Shown: one piece after another, positions 21,536 through 34,785 of the stretch | How the letters are laid out: every line of letters starts with the position of its first letter | Position numbering within the stretch: the stretch's first letter is position 1 | Source: Ectobius pallidus | Lineage: Eukaryota > Arthropoda > Insecta > Blattodea > Ectobiidae | Assembly (NCBI GenBank): GCA_964059195.1 | Contig: CAXKWD010000001.1 | Coordinates: 161,560,532-161,624,531 of the forward strand | Length of the DNA: 64,000 nucleotides | Direction of reading: 5' to 3' | Translations under genes and position numbers: made by a program | Notes under the pieces: model-generated | Database searches by the model: none | What the model saw: the letters and a program-made list of their open reading frames with translations, nothing else | What the model was told of the DNA's origin: nothing

Positions 21536-22372
21536 TGGCCGGTTTCTATAAACTCGCGAATTACCTATGGGTAAATTATCCAATGGACAGAATTTACACA
21601 AAAATAACACCACACAAACACAAATAATTTAAAGATAGCAATCACATACACTTGTGGCGAGTTTCTAGATAAATGTCCTCTGGGTAAATATGAAAATGAC
21701 AGAAAAAATGTTCCTACAAACTCGGGCTAGATCTTTCCAAGGGTAAATCTTCGGGTTAATTTATCCTTTCATGGATGGCTGGATAAAATTTAACCTTTTA
21801 TAGGATCAATAGTAATATTTAAACAATGAGAATCAAAGCCTTCTGAATTAAATTAACTGTACAACTCCAAGGCCTTGCTCATTATATCATTGTAGGTTAA
21901 ATGGAACTAATTTGTCCATGGATGATTTCTGTATCTGTATCTGGTACCCTATGATCCCCAGGTGGGGCGAAGGGGCCTCCAATGGAGGTTTCATTACCTA
22001 TACTAATTTTGATATGCTTATTTTCCGAGAGAGGGTAGAGGGACAGGTGGTAAGCCCATCGCCTCGCAACCCCCCTCTGGAAACTAAGTATTTCTTGGAC
22101 GTGAAAGGGCCGAGAAATTTTGTCCAGAGGCTCTAATTTAGGCTTGGAGTTCTTTTACGTGCCGTAAATCTACGACACGGGACCCCCAGCTTAAAGTCCC
22201 TCCCGGAGGACTCCGTGCCCAGGATTTTTACGTCCTGAAAAATTCATCGACCGCGGCCGGGTTTGATCCCGCGCCCTGCGGATCTAGAGGCGGGCACGCT
22301 ACCTCTAGACCACCGCGGCCGACCATGGATGATTTACCCATAGGTAATTCACAAGTTTGTAGAAACCGGGCA
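21536..22372. mobile_element. MITE with ~50-bp inverted ends, carrying a SINE
   Basis: The left end (TGGCCGGTTTCTATAAACTC, then GAATTACCTATGGGTAAAT) is mirrored at the right end (ATTTACCCATAGGTAATTC to TAGAAACCGGGCA). Possible 3-bp flanks TTA/TCA would fit a PIF/Harbinger-type element, but one base differs. A SINE sits in its right part, so the native element was about 430 bp. Confidence 0.65.
21929..22322 (-). mobile_element. tRNA-derived SINE (family E), full length
   Basis: Reversed, it begins with a tRNA-like head: GTCGGCCGCGGTGGTCTAG, then GGATCAAACCC as B-box. A central stretch contains ATTTACGGCACGTAAAAGAA, and the 3' body is shared with 25943-26326. A 13-bp duplication CCATGGATGATTT lies at 21916-21928 and 22323-22335. 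It is inserted in the MITE. The central block resembles conserved SINE core domains; I cannot assign the named superfamily. Confidence 0.85.
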
Positions 22373-22760
22373 TCAGTGGTTTATTTCTTAAAACCGCCTG
22401 GGTTTATAATGCAAAAACTCTACTATAAGTTGCTATTGGATTGTTATCTATTATTGTATTCGTAGCTGCGTTAAAGCTGTGTCAGTAGCTCGTTAAGGAG
22501 ATATCGAGATGCTTTTATTAAGAAACTATATTTTATCTGGATAATTTACCACAAGGTGTTAGTACTTTAAAAAAAAAAAATCTCTAAAAATGGGGAATCA
22601 AATTAACGTAATTTACTGTAGGCCTCTCAGAAGACCGCATCCATTATATTAAATTCTATAGATTTCTGACTATCTCAAGTTTCAAATTTCAAGTGATCAA
22701 TATCTATGGGAGTAAACCACGAAAGAAAGAAACTGAAACTTCAATGTATCGAAAGCTTGT

Positions 22761-23326
22761 ACAGAAATTCCCCTTTTAAAGATTTTAAAAATTTGAGTAG
22801 GTACTCAACTTAGAACACATGCCTTCACATCCATTCTGAAGAACGGCAATCTGCTCTTGTGGGGTTTGAAGGGACTTCTGGTGGATTGTTACACTGAATT
22901 CACCTTGATAAAGAACTTATTCCCGCTACCTACCCTTGCAGCAAGACTTTTACAGAAATTCCTCTTTTTAAGATTTTTAAAATTTGAGTAGGTACTCGAC
23001 TTAGAACACATGCCTTCACATTCATTCTGAAGAATGGCAATCTGCTCTTGTGGGGTTTGAATCGACTTCTGGTGGATTGTTACACAGAATTCACCGTGAT
23101 AAAGAACTTATTCCCGCTACCTACCCTTGCAGCAAGACTTTTACAGAAATTCCCCTTTTTAAGATTTTTAAAATTTGAGTAGGTACTCGACTTAGAACAC
23201 ATGCCTTCACATCCATTCTGAAGAACGGAAGTCTGCTCTTGTGGGGTTTGAATCGATTTCTGGTGGATTGTTACACAGAATTCACCTTGATAAAGAACTT
23301 ATCCCGCTACCTACCCTTGCAGCAAG
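22761..23326 (+). repeat. 191-bp tandem repeat, three copies
   Basis: Copies begin ACAGAAATTCC at 22761, 22952 and 23143, an exact 191-bp period. They share TTTGAGTAGGTACTC, CTGCTCTTGTGGGGTTTGA and GCTACCTACCCTTGCAGCAAG. Divergence is only a few bases per unit. No coding function is evident. Confidence 0.9.
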
Positions 23327-25370
23327 AAAAAAACGCCTAATGCATATCCTTGTCATTTTTTCTTTCTTCTTTAGCAATAGGCTGGCATGCATAATATCAG
23401 CAGAAGTACAAGTAAGAAAGATAAGATATCTCTAGAACGTCCTGTACTTATGCAATGCCTGTGTTTCTTGGCTACTCGCACAAAGAGATGTGGGGCCATT
23501 TGACGATTATCACACATGGGCAGATACGCCGTAATTAGTGGTGAAAAAGTGTCGGGTTGCAGCCCGCGAACTGACTTGTGATCCCAAAACACGCAATCCT
23601 CAAGGATTAAGAGACCTGGGCGGTACCTGAGGTCACCTTATCTTCATCAGTTTACAAGATAATTATAGCCCTCTGTTTGCGTTTAATTTATTTTCCAAGT
23701 TGTTGAGCTCGATTAATTCCCCTGTAGGCTCTTATATTTTAATGTTCCTATATAGTAAAGGTAAATAGAACATGCAAATGGAATCTCTGACAATTAAAAT
23801 TTCTTTATAAAAGGGAGTGAGAAGCACAGTGAGCTAAGCAACTGAGTTAATTTTTTATGCTCAATTTTTCTACCTCGCCAACTGGAAATTAGGTTTTTTG
23901 GCGATCTAATTTTAAAAAAATTAACAATTCATAAGAATCGAGTTTCCTACTCTTTAAACTCTTTTCTTATCTATGGCTAGTAGAAGAAAATATTGTAATT
24001 AGTGCTACTTAACATCGTGTATTTTCGTGTACACCCAAATTGCATTATGACAAAACTAATTTTTCCATAGAATTTGTAGATCCTATGTAGCAAAATTACT
24101 CGTAATTTTATTACTACTATTTCAATCGTTTGCATGAAAGTTAGGTTTACTCTAAAGCTAAATTACATATCAAAACATACTAATGGTACCATGTACCATT
24201 ATTTAAAAACTAAATTAATGTATAATATACATAAATGCAGCACCAGAATTACTAGACACAGAATTAAATAAGATGGAATCTCTGAATGATTTAAACAACT
24301 TATGCAACCAATTTATGATATGACAAGTATAATTACGTAATACGTAGTTAGTATTACTGACAATGTGGAAAAAACGTAAGGCAATTGTTATTAAGTAATA
24401 AGAAACTGATTATTTTTTATATTAAATTAGGCCTAGTTGAAAATAATAGAAGTAATGCACAAAAGAAATGTGACCTTGATTAAGTCTTTTACACAAGTAT
24501 TTCTTTAAACGAATAATTTCGGTTATTTCAGGCGAAATATTTATATTACCGGTATTAAACTAATAATTATCAAATTAAATAAATACATATTTATCTCTGA
24601 AATTTGAAAGGCAATCCTTTTTTGCTTTCTGTTTTATGTTCAAGTAAGTTAACAGGAGAGGGACTGGGTTTTATTAATGCATAAATCATACGGGGAGATT
24701 CAAAGAGAAGGGTACTCTTGAGTGTTTAGAAAAACGTTAAGGTGTTTTTGTTTTAATGTTAAAGTTTGTAGACGGAATTTTCAGTGATAATAAACACCTT
24801 TCTTAAAGGCATTTCCTCATACACTACAAATGTCGAAGTTTGTCGAAGAAATGCAATAACGTTTCTTGGAACGCTTAAGTTGTGAATTTAAACGACCGAA
24901 GAGCAACTTCCTACTAGTTCTCTACTTGTTATTGGTTTCATTTGTAAATTAAGGAAGAGGTGTTAAAGAGACTTAAACTTTACAGTTCTTTATTGTTGGG
25001 AGGGATGAAGTTGGTGTGGATTTAGGCTTATCTCCCTTTAGCAGACGGTCCAGAAAGTACAGTAGTCTGGAAAGAAGAACCGCTGGGCTGCAAAGGATAG
25101 ATAAAAACACTTCGCAAGCACGCTTCTCTCGATTTGTATGTAGGGATTAGCTGTGTGCATGTTCTAAAGTCGAGCCACACAATGCTGAATATTCAATGCC
25201 TTTTGCTATCACTTTGCATGCGGTCAACTACATTGCAAACACCGTCTGATCATGATTCCGGAATAATAAAGTTAACATGTAGAAGAATAGAATCGCAAAT
25301 ATCGACCTAACCCATTTCTGTCCTGTTAACTAAAATGATAATACTATTATTTTTTTCACCACACTAAGGT
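23327..25370. other. Unassigned AT-rich stretch
   Basis: No supported gene or mobile element was recognised. Confidence 0.4.
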
Positions 25371-25563
25371 GTTTATTTCTGTAAATAATCTTTTCTATAT
25401 TTGTGTAATATTACCTAATAAGTTCACTTATTGTATAATCAATTACTGTATTTTGTAAGCAGTATTTATTTCATTTCTTTGGGTCCTGGTTGAGTGGAAA
25501 ATAAGGCCTTACTCTGCCACGAAAAATAAAACTTGATTATTGTTATTAATATTATTATTAATT
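25371..25563 (+). repeat. Non-LTR retrotransposon 3' end with ATT tail
   Basis: GGTTGAGTGGAAAATAAGGC and ACTCTGCCA, then AATAAA and an ATT-type run, match the 3' end near 52940-53107. No coding sequence remains upstream. Confidence 0.6.
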
Positions 25564-25942
25564 AACACCAGCAAACTGTAAAAAGCAAACAAAAAAGTAA
25601 ACATGCCTAATTTCGCTGTATTCCTAATTTAGCGATATTTCTTATTTTATTTATTGCGAAATCGGGAACAGTCATGGAAAAGAGGGAAAACATAATATGT
25701 AAGATACAGGAGAAGCTGCTCTCTCTGATCAATAACTATTTTGATTACTCGTCCCAATTTTGCAATAAATAGAATTAAAATAATGCGAAATTAGGGGTAC
25801 TGCGAAATTAGGCATGTTTTCTACAAGTAAATAAAAAGCTATAAAAGTTATTAGAAAATAAATTACGCATTTTATAAGTAAAAATTTGAAATATTTTGCA
25901 ATAAATTTTCAGAATTTTCTGCTAAAAGTGGAATTATATAGT

Positions 25943-26326
25943 ACTGTATCTGGCATCTGATCCCCAGGTGGGGCGAAGGGGCCTCCAATGGAGGTGTCAT
26001 TACCTATACTAATTTTGATATGCTTATTTTCCGAGAGAGGGTAGAGGGACAGGTGGTAAGCCCATCGCCTCGCAACCCCCCTCTGGAAACTAAGTATTTC
26101 TTGGGCGTGAAAGGGCCGAGAAATTTTGTCCAGAGGCTCTAATTTACGCTTGGAGTTCTTTTACGTGCCGTAAATCTACGACACGGGACCCCCAGCTTAA
26201 AGTCCCTCCCGGAGGACTCCGTGCCCAGGATTTTTACGTCCTGAAAAATCCATCGACCGCGGCCGGGTTTGATCCCGCGCCCTGCGGATCTAGAGGGCAC
26301 GCTACCTCTAGACCACCGCGGCCGAC
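25943..26326 (-). mobile_element. tRNA-derived SINE (family E), second full copy
   Basis: It is colinear with 21929-22322 with few differences, the most visible a short deletion near the head (CTAGAGGGCACG versus CTAGAGGCGGGCACG). It is flanked by GGAATTATATAGT (25930-25942) and GGAATTATACAGT (26327-26339), a 13-bp duplication with one difference. Same minus orientation. Confidence 0.85.
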
Positions 26327-26709
26327 GGAATTATACAGTGATGACAATGAATTAACTGACCGAGCGAAGCGAGGTCCTGTTTCAATTAAATTCATCTGTT
26401 TATCTGTAAATTTGTTTGTTACGCAATTACAACTATATGTTATGTTTGATTTTCTTCCAATGTTGCACTAATGTTCGTTATAGGCTCTAAAAACCACACT
26501 ATGTTTCATGAATTACATATTCTGTATTTTATTTCAAGACGGTGCCAGGTTTAATAGTTCCGATTCCTGACGTAATTTATTTCAACGAATCTAGCCAGAG
26601 GTTCATGCTACAAAAATTTTCTTTCTTTCTCTTCTCTCTATTTTTATCCATTTCTTTGTAAGTGTCCTCTTTCCTACATAGAAGCAAACTGTAACCTCTA
26701 GTAGAAGAT

Positions 26710-26950
26710 AGATATATAAGCTTTCATGAACCACAGATCATTGTCTCTGTTGGACGTTACATGAGAATATTATAGGAGAAAAATTCCTCCGACACTTGAA
26801 CCCAGGACCTTTGGCTATTCGCGCTAATGCTCTAAGCTAAGCCTGAGTTTAATTCACATCGCCAGATGGAACCTCTCTCCTATGACTGAATGTCAAAGGT
26901 CCTGGGTTCAAGTCCCAGTGTCGGAGGAATTTTTCTCCTATAATATTCTC
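26710..26950 (-). mobile_element. Inverted-tRNA SINE (family C), diverged copy
   Basis: Read on the minus strand it has the order of the 8583-8866 element: inverted tRNA-like part, spacer with ATCTGGCGATGTGAATT, direct tRNA-like part, and tail with CATGTAACGTCCAACAGAG. The inverted part is only partly tRNA-like here, so the hairpin is imperfect. TAGTAGAAGAT is duplicated at 26699-26709 and 26951-26961. Confidence 0.75.
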
Positions 26951-27167
26951 TAGTAGAAGATCTTAAAACAATATATATGGGTTACTAATGTTATTCATTA
27001 CCAATAGATACCACTGGAATAATCCTGAAAGAGTACATCGTATCCCATATTCTATATCCTACATGTGGCGACTATGCAATTCTTTAATACATCAGCACGC
27101 ATGAAATAGAGGAAGAGAGACAGACAGATATAGGAAGAAAATGAAGAGAGATATAGAACTAGGTAGA

Positions 27168-27183
27168 TGAGAGAGAGAGAGAG

Positions 27184-27234
<51 letters not shown>
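27168..27234. repeat. GA microsatellite
   Basis: About 33 GA units with two small interruptions. Confidence 0.95.
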
Positions 27235-27236
<2 letters not shown>

Positions 27237-30200
27237 TATTGGTGATTGCGATTCAAGTTATGGAAATCAAGCCACTGACAATATATACGCCTCTTTGATC
27301 ATTATTACATTCGCAGCCTGTCTGTATGCAGTCAGTGTACAATCAATCATACCATGGGCTACGTAATGCCTCGAATTTGACCCAATTCACTGAGCATCAC
27401 TGATGGGGAAACGGTCATTGCGAAGTCATGGCAAACAACCATAGCGTGGTTTAATTATGATCGGAACACACGAGGAATTTCAATAGTAAGTAAAGGGGCG
27501 CAGACAACATTCACTGAGGTCTTCTGAATTAATTTAGATGCAGGGAAATACATTTATTATGAAACGTGTAGCTATTCTAATTATAAATAAATTATTTGGA
27601 GCCTTCGACGAATTTTTCAACATCAGGAAGAAAGAAGAACAAGACCTTATGAATTTTGTACGAAAATAAGAACTCCTGTATAACAGTATTCCTGTCGCGA
27701 GGGAATTAGGAACTTAGAATTTGTAAGTTTTTTTTTTATTATTATTATTTTTATAGTTTTGCAGATTATCCACCTACTAATTCTTACACGTCTATTACAC
27801 TGTGAAAGCTCTAATTTAAAATGTAATAATAATAATTATAGAATATTTATACAGCAATATACTGACCAGACATCTCCAATCTCTGTGGATAGTCATTCAT
27901 TTTGAGCTGCTGTCCCCGGATGAAAATGACCATGAGTCTGTTCCCGGAAAACAATTTTTTTCCAGAAGTTTCTAGGTGAATCATAACATAATAGTCTAAA
28001 TTTAGTCAAGCCGAAAGATGAAAAGTGGCATGAAGCATTTCAGAAGTTCAGAAATAATTCAGTTTCATTTCAAAATTTTCTGAAAAATTGTCAATCATGT
28101 AATTTCCATGTCAGATGCCATGTCAGTAATGTTATGTGATGTTCGAATTTTCTCAGATATGAAATGTTAATCATAGGAAAGTTAACCGCTTCACATCTGA
28201 ATTATACTAAAACAATCATTCATGAAGGGATACCAGCGGGTTTATAAGTATGAAATAAAGTAAGAAAATGTTTTGGAACATCTGGTTTTTGTGGAGGACA
28301 TCCTTAAAGCGTGGATGAAATTCCTCATATTGAAAGTAAAGCATTACTCGACTAATTTTATATCTATGATGTTATGCAATTTTTCGGGAACGCATACATA
28401 CGTCAGTAGCAGTGAATAGATTAAAACGTATTATTATAAAAACACTCTAAAAGCAAAAGCAAATTTTAATTTCTCAGATAAAAATCTTTGTTCATTTATA
28501 AGTATTTTTGTAAAATGTGTAGCTGTAATTTCTATAATAATATAGGAAATATATTTCTGAAATAGTATGTTGATTAATGTATAAATTTAATTTTAATATT
28601 GACAGTGCCTGTGTTTCCTGTTGAAAATTTACAATTCCGCATAATTAGGTACACCTAGCGTATCTTAAATCATGGGTTATCTTGCAATCGTTTTCGATGT
28701 TTCCTGTTAGACTAGAAAAATATGGTCTGCCTAGAGTATAATAAGCCTATTAAATGATAAACACTGACCAAGGTGGAACTTGTTTCCAGCGTACGAACCA
28801 GAATAGAAGGCAGCTATATAAGCAACGGTTAATCATTGAATTTAACGGAATAGTTATTTTAAGTAATGAATTGATAAATCAGATAAATTCTACAATATAA
28901 ATATTATTGAATTTCCAGGAAAAACCCTATTTTGCATTAGCATATTAGGGTTATAGTTTAACAATTACATTCAATTTACAACGCATAGAACATTATGGTG
29001 AAAGCTTATTAAAGATGCGGTGAATGAATGTTAGAAAATGAGAATAACAACACTGTTTTTTAAATATATGAAACAGAGGTTTTGCCAGTTCACTGTCACA
29101 AAAATTCAGGTGATATTGTAGGGTATACATTGATCTTCTTAAAGTCAGGACAGTCTAAAAGCAAGTGCCGCACTGCTTGAGAGTATCCACAGAAGCATGA
29201 ATAATTATCTGGGACACTGATGTTATATCGCTCGAAATATGATTTAAATTTACTTTAATTATTTATTATTATGGTCATAAAACGACGGTTGGCTACTTAG
29301 CCCGTCATCGGTGGGCCGAAATTATTTACTGGTGGAGTATACCTAGCTTTAGCCTACTTGCATGTAAATTGAGATAATGCATGTGAGATAATCTCATATA
29401 CCTTATTCACATATAAGTGCCGTCGGTCTAGGCCAGAATCGAAACCGCGAACTGAAGAAAACAAACCCGGTGGGCCTATGTTACCAATTGCTCTCTCCAG
29501 CTAGACAACCAAACAGTCTATACAGTCCCGAGATCAAATTAGGACAGTTGTATTTAACTATTTTCGAGCTTAATGAGTTTCTATGGGTAGAAATACTTAT
29601 AAAAAATATGCAAATAATTATTTTGCGTGTGGGGGCTTTATGGAAGTCTAACATTATATTTAGGCAGCTATAAATTGTATTCTGTGGATTAATATGCGTT
29701 ATTAATGACGAAAACAAGAGAACAAATTGTATTTTATTTTGATGAAGGTTCTAGGGGGTTTTAGAGGTGGTATGATATACGATACATCGGATCTATTTTC
29801 AAGCATTTTACGGTTCTTTTTTTAAATTCAACCAACGTTACATAGCAGAGAGAGATTAAAAAAATTAGCATGCAATGGAGAGTGTATCAAATATGATACC
29901 ACCGGACGTCTTTACTTTGACTAGTTCACAGAGTGAGAAAAAACCCAAAATTTGATATATATATTAGCCTACACACGTGGACTTAGAGTATAGTTAACTT
30001 ATTTTGAAAAAATAAAAAATCTATATTATGTATGCAATTAATTGATCATACTGAAAGAATTAACAATTGATGAAATCGAATAGAATAGTTACCTCAAATG
30101 GCTCAAAGCGAGGATTGAGGATAGCGAATGCGAGAAATTTTCATAATATTTCTTTCAACTATTTTGGTTTCAGCACCAGTGTGTCATTTTGTCTGGATTT

Positions 30201-31771
30201 TCAGTTCTTTCATTTAATATATTTAAATGAGCGCGAGAAAATACAGCGTGTCATTATGGCTGCAGTGAATTAATAGATAATTACAAAAGTTCGTTTGGAA
30301 CAATTAGGATTACAATCTAAATTAAAGGGGAAATTTAGTTATTACATGGCTTTCATTGGAATTTAATCCATTACATGCCTAGCATATCATTCATATTAAA
30401 AAGTAAATACTTAGGTAACATAATACTGTTCTGTTAATCCATCCAATTTATGACATCCCAGTACATTAAGATTTATTATCTGGTAACGAAGGGTCTGTGT
30501 CTAATGTGTGCACACTAGAAAGTGGTCCGAAACTGTAATACTGGTATTGCAAACAGGAATTCCTTTGTTAAGTACAAAAATCCTACATAGGTGTTCAGCT
30601 AATAACTTACTTCCTTTTTTAATCGAAAGTTGGCTACTTCTGATTTCCATGGACAGTAATGAATGAATTCAAGCTACCTGTAGCTTTATTGACTCCAGTA
30701 TTTCTTTTATTTATGATAAAAACATTCTTTATGCTTAATGTTACTTACCCAAGAGAAACCACGAGTATTTCAAATATTAACCAGCTTAAAATTTCATACC
30801 AATTGAAAAGAGATTGCGAAAGAGATTATTCAGACTCGAGAATGGTAAGTGCGTCATCGGAGAAAGCCATTTAGGAAATAATAAAAGTGAAAACAATTAA
30901 TCATTCACAACAGCTGTTCTGAAGTTACAAGAGATAATAACGATAGAAACTCCTTTAATCTTGGTGGTGAACGATACATCGCGCAAGGCGCGTAGGCGCA
31001 AGCAGTCGCATCCTAATTTGAATAACAGGAATTTAGTCAGTATTAAGTAATAAAAGGGAAGCATTCAACTAGCAAAATAAATTATTATATCAAAAGTTAT
31101 AGGCTTTGGTATAATAACATTGTAAAAAATAAATCTTGTCTTAATTTGAAATTATGTCGTATAATTTTTTAACAGAGTACGTGTAATATTTTGATCTAAT
31201 TTCAACAACAATAGTAAGATCTTTGCGAGTTACAAATATCTAAAAGTCAAAGCATTGTTTTGTTTTTTGTTTTGTTTTTGAAGCTTACCCACCCATGATT
31301 CCTTATTTGGTTTCGAATATATCCTAATGTGTTTTCTGCTTTCCTTACAAAGGAATAGCTCATACTCTTATCTGGAAATTTTATAAGCTATGGCTTCCAA
31401 GTTGTTCTCTCTTATTTATACAGCTATTTCCTCTAAACTGATAAGGATGCAGTTTATTGTTCCGAAAAGAAACAAAACGCAGTATATTGTGTACTTCCTA
31501 CGAATGAAATGTCACTTTAACCGCTTTAGTAATTCTCATATAATGAAAACAAGAATCCCTTATTTTGCATTTTTACTGTAAAATGTTTGTTACTAATAAT
31601 TATTTCTTGAAGACAAAGAATACGATAGTAAGAGCGCAAAAACTACTATTTAATCTTCTGTAAGCTTAACAAGAACATCCTCTTTGACCAAATATTTTCC
31701 TTCCGAACGATGCTATAATTTTTACTTACTCTACCTGTTTTTTAAGTACTATAGGCAGAGAAGAGAGAAGA
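27235..31771. other. Unassigned AT-rich stretch
   Basis: Several frames of 60-80 codons occur at chance level. None has recognisable motifs or splice context. No mobile element boundaries were identified. Confidence 0.4.
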
Positions 31772-31905
31772 TGGGCTTACCACCTGTCCCTCTGCCCACT
31801 CTCGGAAAATAAGCGTAAAAAAAATTCACATAGGTCACAGAAACCTCCACTTGGAGGCCCTTCGCCCAAACATAGGGGATATAGGACAACAGATACAAAT
31901 GGGCA
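31772..31905 (+). repeat. SINE family E, 3' body fragment
   Basis: GGGCTTACCACCTGTCCCTC, CTCTCGGAAAATAAGC and AGGCCCTTCGCCC match the reversed 3' body of the two full copies. The tRNA head is missing. Confidence 0.7.
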
Positions 31906-34179
31906 GAGGAGTACTGTGTTACAAGCTGAAATTCTACATTCAGTTTTCGATTAATGCACGTTTTGAGGTCCTCGTGTCCTAAATACGATTTTCTGAAACA
32001 TGTCTATGTATGTGTATGAGTCGGTGAACAATATAACTGGTGACCCCATTTACGAAAATAAAACTTCATTCTTCTCGAGTTTTCATAATCGGCTACAATT
32101 ATTTTGATTGAAAATTGTAACCTACACAAGAGCAAAAACTTTTATTAGAAAAAAGTTTTCCAATAAATTATATGAAGGGTTCTTTAATGCCACTCATTTC
32201 ACACACAAACTCAGTATCAAAGTGTTGCTTGGCGAATTATATAACTTCGAATGAGGTTTAGACGAATGAATTCGCATTTGCAACGCAGCCTTTTACCCTA
32301 TATTCAAATATGAATAATAAAGGAAGTCATGTGATAGAATATTTCGCAAAATTTAAAAATCAAGTACAAGCTAAATTTGCATCCCTTATTGAAAATCTAT
32401 TCATCACGAAAAATGCAGATGATTCAAAACGCTAACAAAGTTTGAACCGCCTAATCTATCTCTATCATTTTTTTCATAATTAAGAATACGAATAAAAGAA
32501 TCAATGAATCTATATTATGAAGTCAGATAAATTATTAAGGAGTAATCATTAGAAATTTATCCGATAATTAAAAATACATTTGGTCAGCACTGCTAGATAA
32601 TGATTAACTTTCTTTCATTTATCAAGAAGATAACCAGATAATCAGTAAATCAATTTATTAACTGGTAGTAGATGCTGTTATACGTTAAAAATACGCAAAT
32701 TTACGACAAATTATCTGGATCAATCCAGCCTACTGTTTGCTGTTACAGTTTAAAGTTAATTGTTATTAATTATAGTAGGCTTGCAGTTGTATAAAAATGT
32801 CCAAATTCAGGCCTGGTTCTTCACTTCATGAAATCTCATACATAATACTATTGATAATTATAATGATATTACAATTATCATTATTTGCAATTCGTCTATG
32901 CGAATGGGAAAACCCCAAAGATAATACTCAGAAAGTTCAGCTACTGACCTTGTGACCTCTTGAAATACTGTAAGTGTCCGCGTTGGTATCATCTCATCCA
33001 AATGCTACGTTCGAATGGTGTATATTTAAACAAAACAAATACCCAAATCAAATAAATCCATTATATATATAAAGAGAGAGAGAGAGTTAATTACTGTTTC
33101 ATAGCATTTTCTGCGTTAGCACAATGATGAAAAATAAAAGAATTAAACATTCGGTACCTGTCCTGTTTTATTGCACATTAATTATGTGCATTAGGGTAAT
33201 TATTGCGCTTCTTAAAATGGCCAGTATGAAAAGACAAAATATACTTTAAGAGCGAGTAGAAGGAAGCACATAAAGCGATTTGTATTAGTTTATTTATTAT
33301 GTTTACACTATTTAAACGTAATAAAAATACAAACAACATTTAATTACGAACAGTAAAGATCATGCTTAAAATTACAAAAGCCTTCTGCGTTTACCTCCAT
33401 TTATCCATTCACTAACCCTCGTTTCCAGGTGCAATCTATAATAGCAGTGAAGTTATGTTATTCAACCAAAAGGTGGCAGCACGTATCAAGAAGCGTGTCT
33501 TGCCACACTTGGACGAACATCACCTCTTACTATATTAAGTTTTTTATAGCTGTAGAATAAACATTTGTGTTTTTAAATATAAATCTTGTTCTTTTAGACA
33601 ACCAAATGAATAAATCAGAACAACAGGATTAAGAAATTGATTATTTATTAGTAAGTTTTCGTGTTTTTATTAGGAAAATAGTCTGTAAAGTTCTTAGTTT
33701 TGGCAGTCGTCCTAATCCCAGATTTCTTTAGAAATAAAATATTTTACACGACATTAACTCTTTTCCTAAACTTAGCCACAACCAGTATTAAAATACCAAA
33801 TGTACTCAAAGACATACAAAATGAAATAAGCGTAAAAACTGTTCCTTGGATTAAATCGTGACAATTCTTGCAGCATGCTTATGCATTACAGCCCTTCATT
33901 GCTCGTAGTTTTTAAATAAATAAATTTCGCTAGGGAAATTGAAACTTTTCCATCTTTGTCATTACTCATTAGTATACTACGCAGGACGAACTCAAATTCA
34001 TATTATTTCTTCTTTTTTAATTTTTTAAATTTTTTATTTGAGCTGTGTTTATTTACTCCTTTTAGCTTCGAGGCTATATCAGGAGTTCGGATCTGTGTCA
34101 GTACAGTAGAGTAGGCCATGGAACTATTGCTTGTCAATTGTTTTTATTGTCGGTGTATTTAATTGAGTAAATTTAAACT
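31906..34179. other. Unassigned AT-rich stretch
   Basis: No gene or element was recognised. A short AT/GA simple run lies near 33063-33085. Confidence 0.4.
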
Positions 34180-34376
34180 GACATTTATTGAAATGGTTAG
34201 GGTAAGGGATGAAATGGTGAGGATGATTATGTAAATATCCATTTCGGCATTTGCCTTTACCACTGGGGAAACCATGAAAAAACCCATGTCAAATTGGCCG
34301 GCCCCGGGATTTGAACCTGGAACCTCCCCAATGCGAGACCAAGGCATTACCATCTCGGCCACCTCGCTCGGTCAGA
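34180..34376 (-). mobile_element. tRNA-derived SINE (family D)
   Basis: Reversed, the head reads GAGCGAGGTGGCCGAGATGG with B-box GGTTCAAATCCCGG, then GGCCGGCCAATTTGAC. The body has a stretch (GGTAAAGGCAAATGCCG) typical of an insect SINE tail I recall. The head matches 10869-10965. Short frames over it are artefacts. Confidence 0.7.
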
Positions 34377-34469
34377 TTACTTCTTGTAACTTAGTAAAAA
34401 GAGGATATTCATGTCGAGGTCTTATCGCGGTTCTCCATGTCGACATCACTATGATTTTTCAAATCCATC

Positions 34470-34785
34470 CAAGAAAGAGAAATAGAGACAGAGAGAAAGA
34501 AAAGGGAATAGGGTAGGAAGAGAAACAGAATGAAAAAGATAGAAATAGAAGGAAAGAGAAAGAAAAGGGAATAGGGTAGGAAGAGAAATAGAATGAAAAA
34601 GATAGAAATAGAAGGAAAGAAAAAGAAAAAATGAAATAGAGAAGGGAAGAAATAGAAATAGAAAGTAAAAATACTGAAATAGAAATAGAGAAAGGTAGAG
34701 GAGAGGGAGACAGAGGGATACAGATATAAAGGAAGTCTGAGAGTAAGGCAAAGAGGATAAGGAAGAGAGATAGAGGAAAATAGGG
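34470..34785. repeat. Purine-rich low-complexity tract with ~63-bp repeat
   Basis: The tract is almost all A and G on the plus strand. A unit with AAAGGGAATAGGGTAGGAAG recurs at 34501 and 34564. Two overlapping minus frames of over 110 codons (Phe/Ser/Leu-rich) are low-complexity products. Confidence 0.85.
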
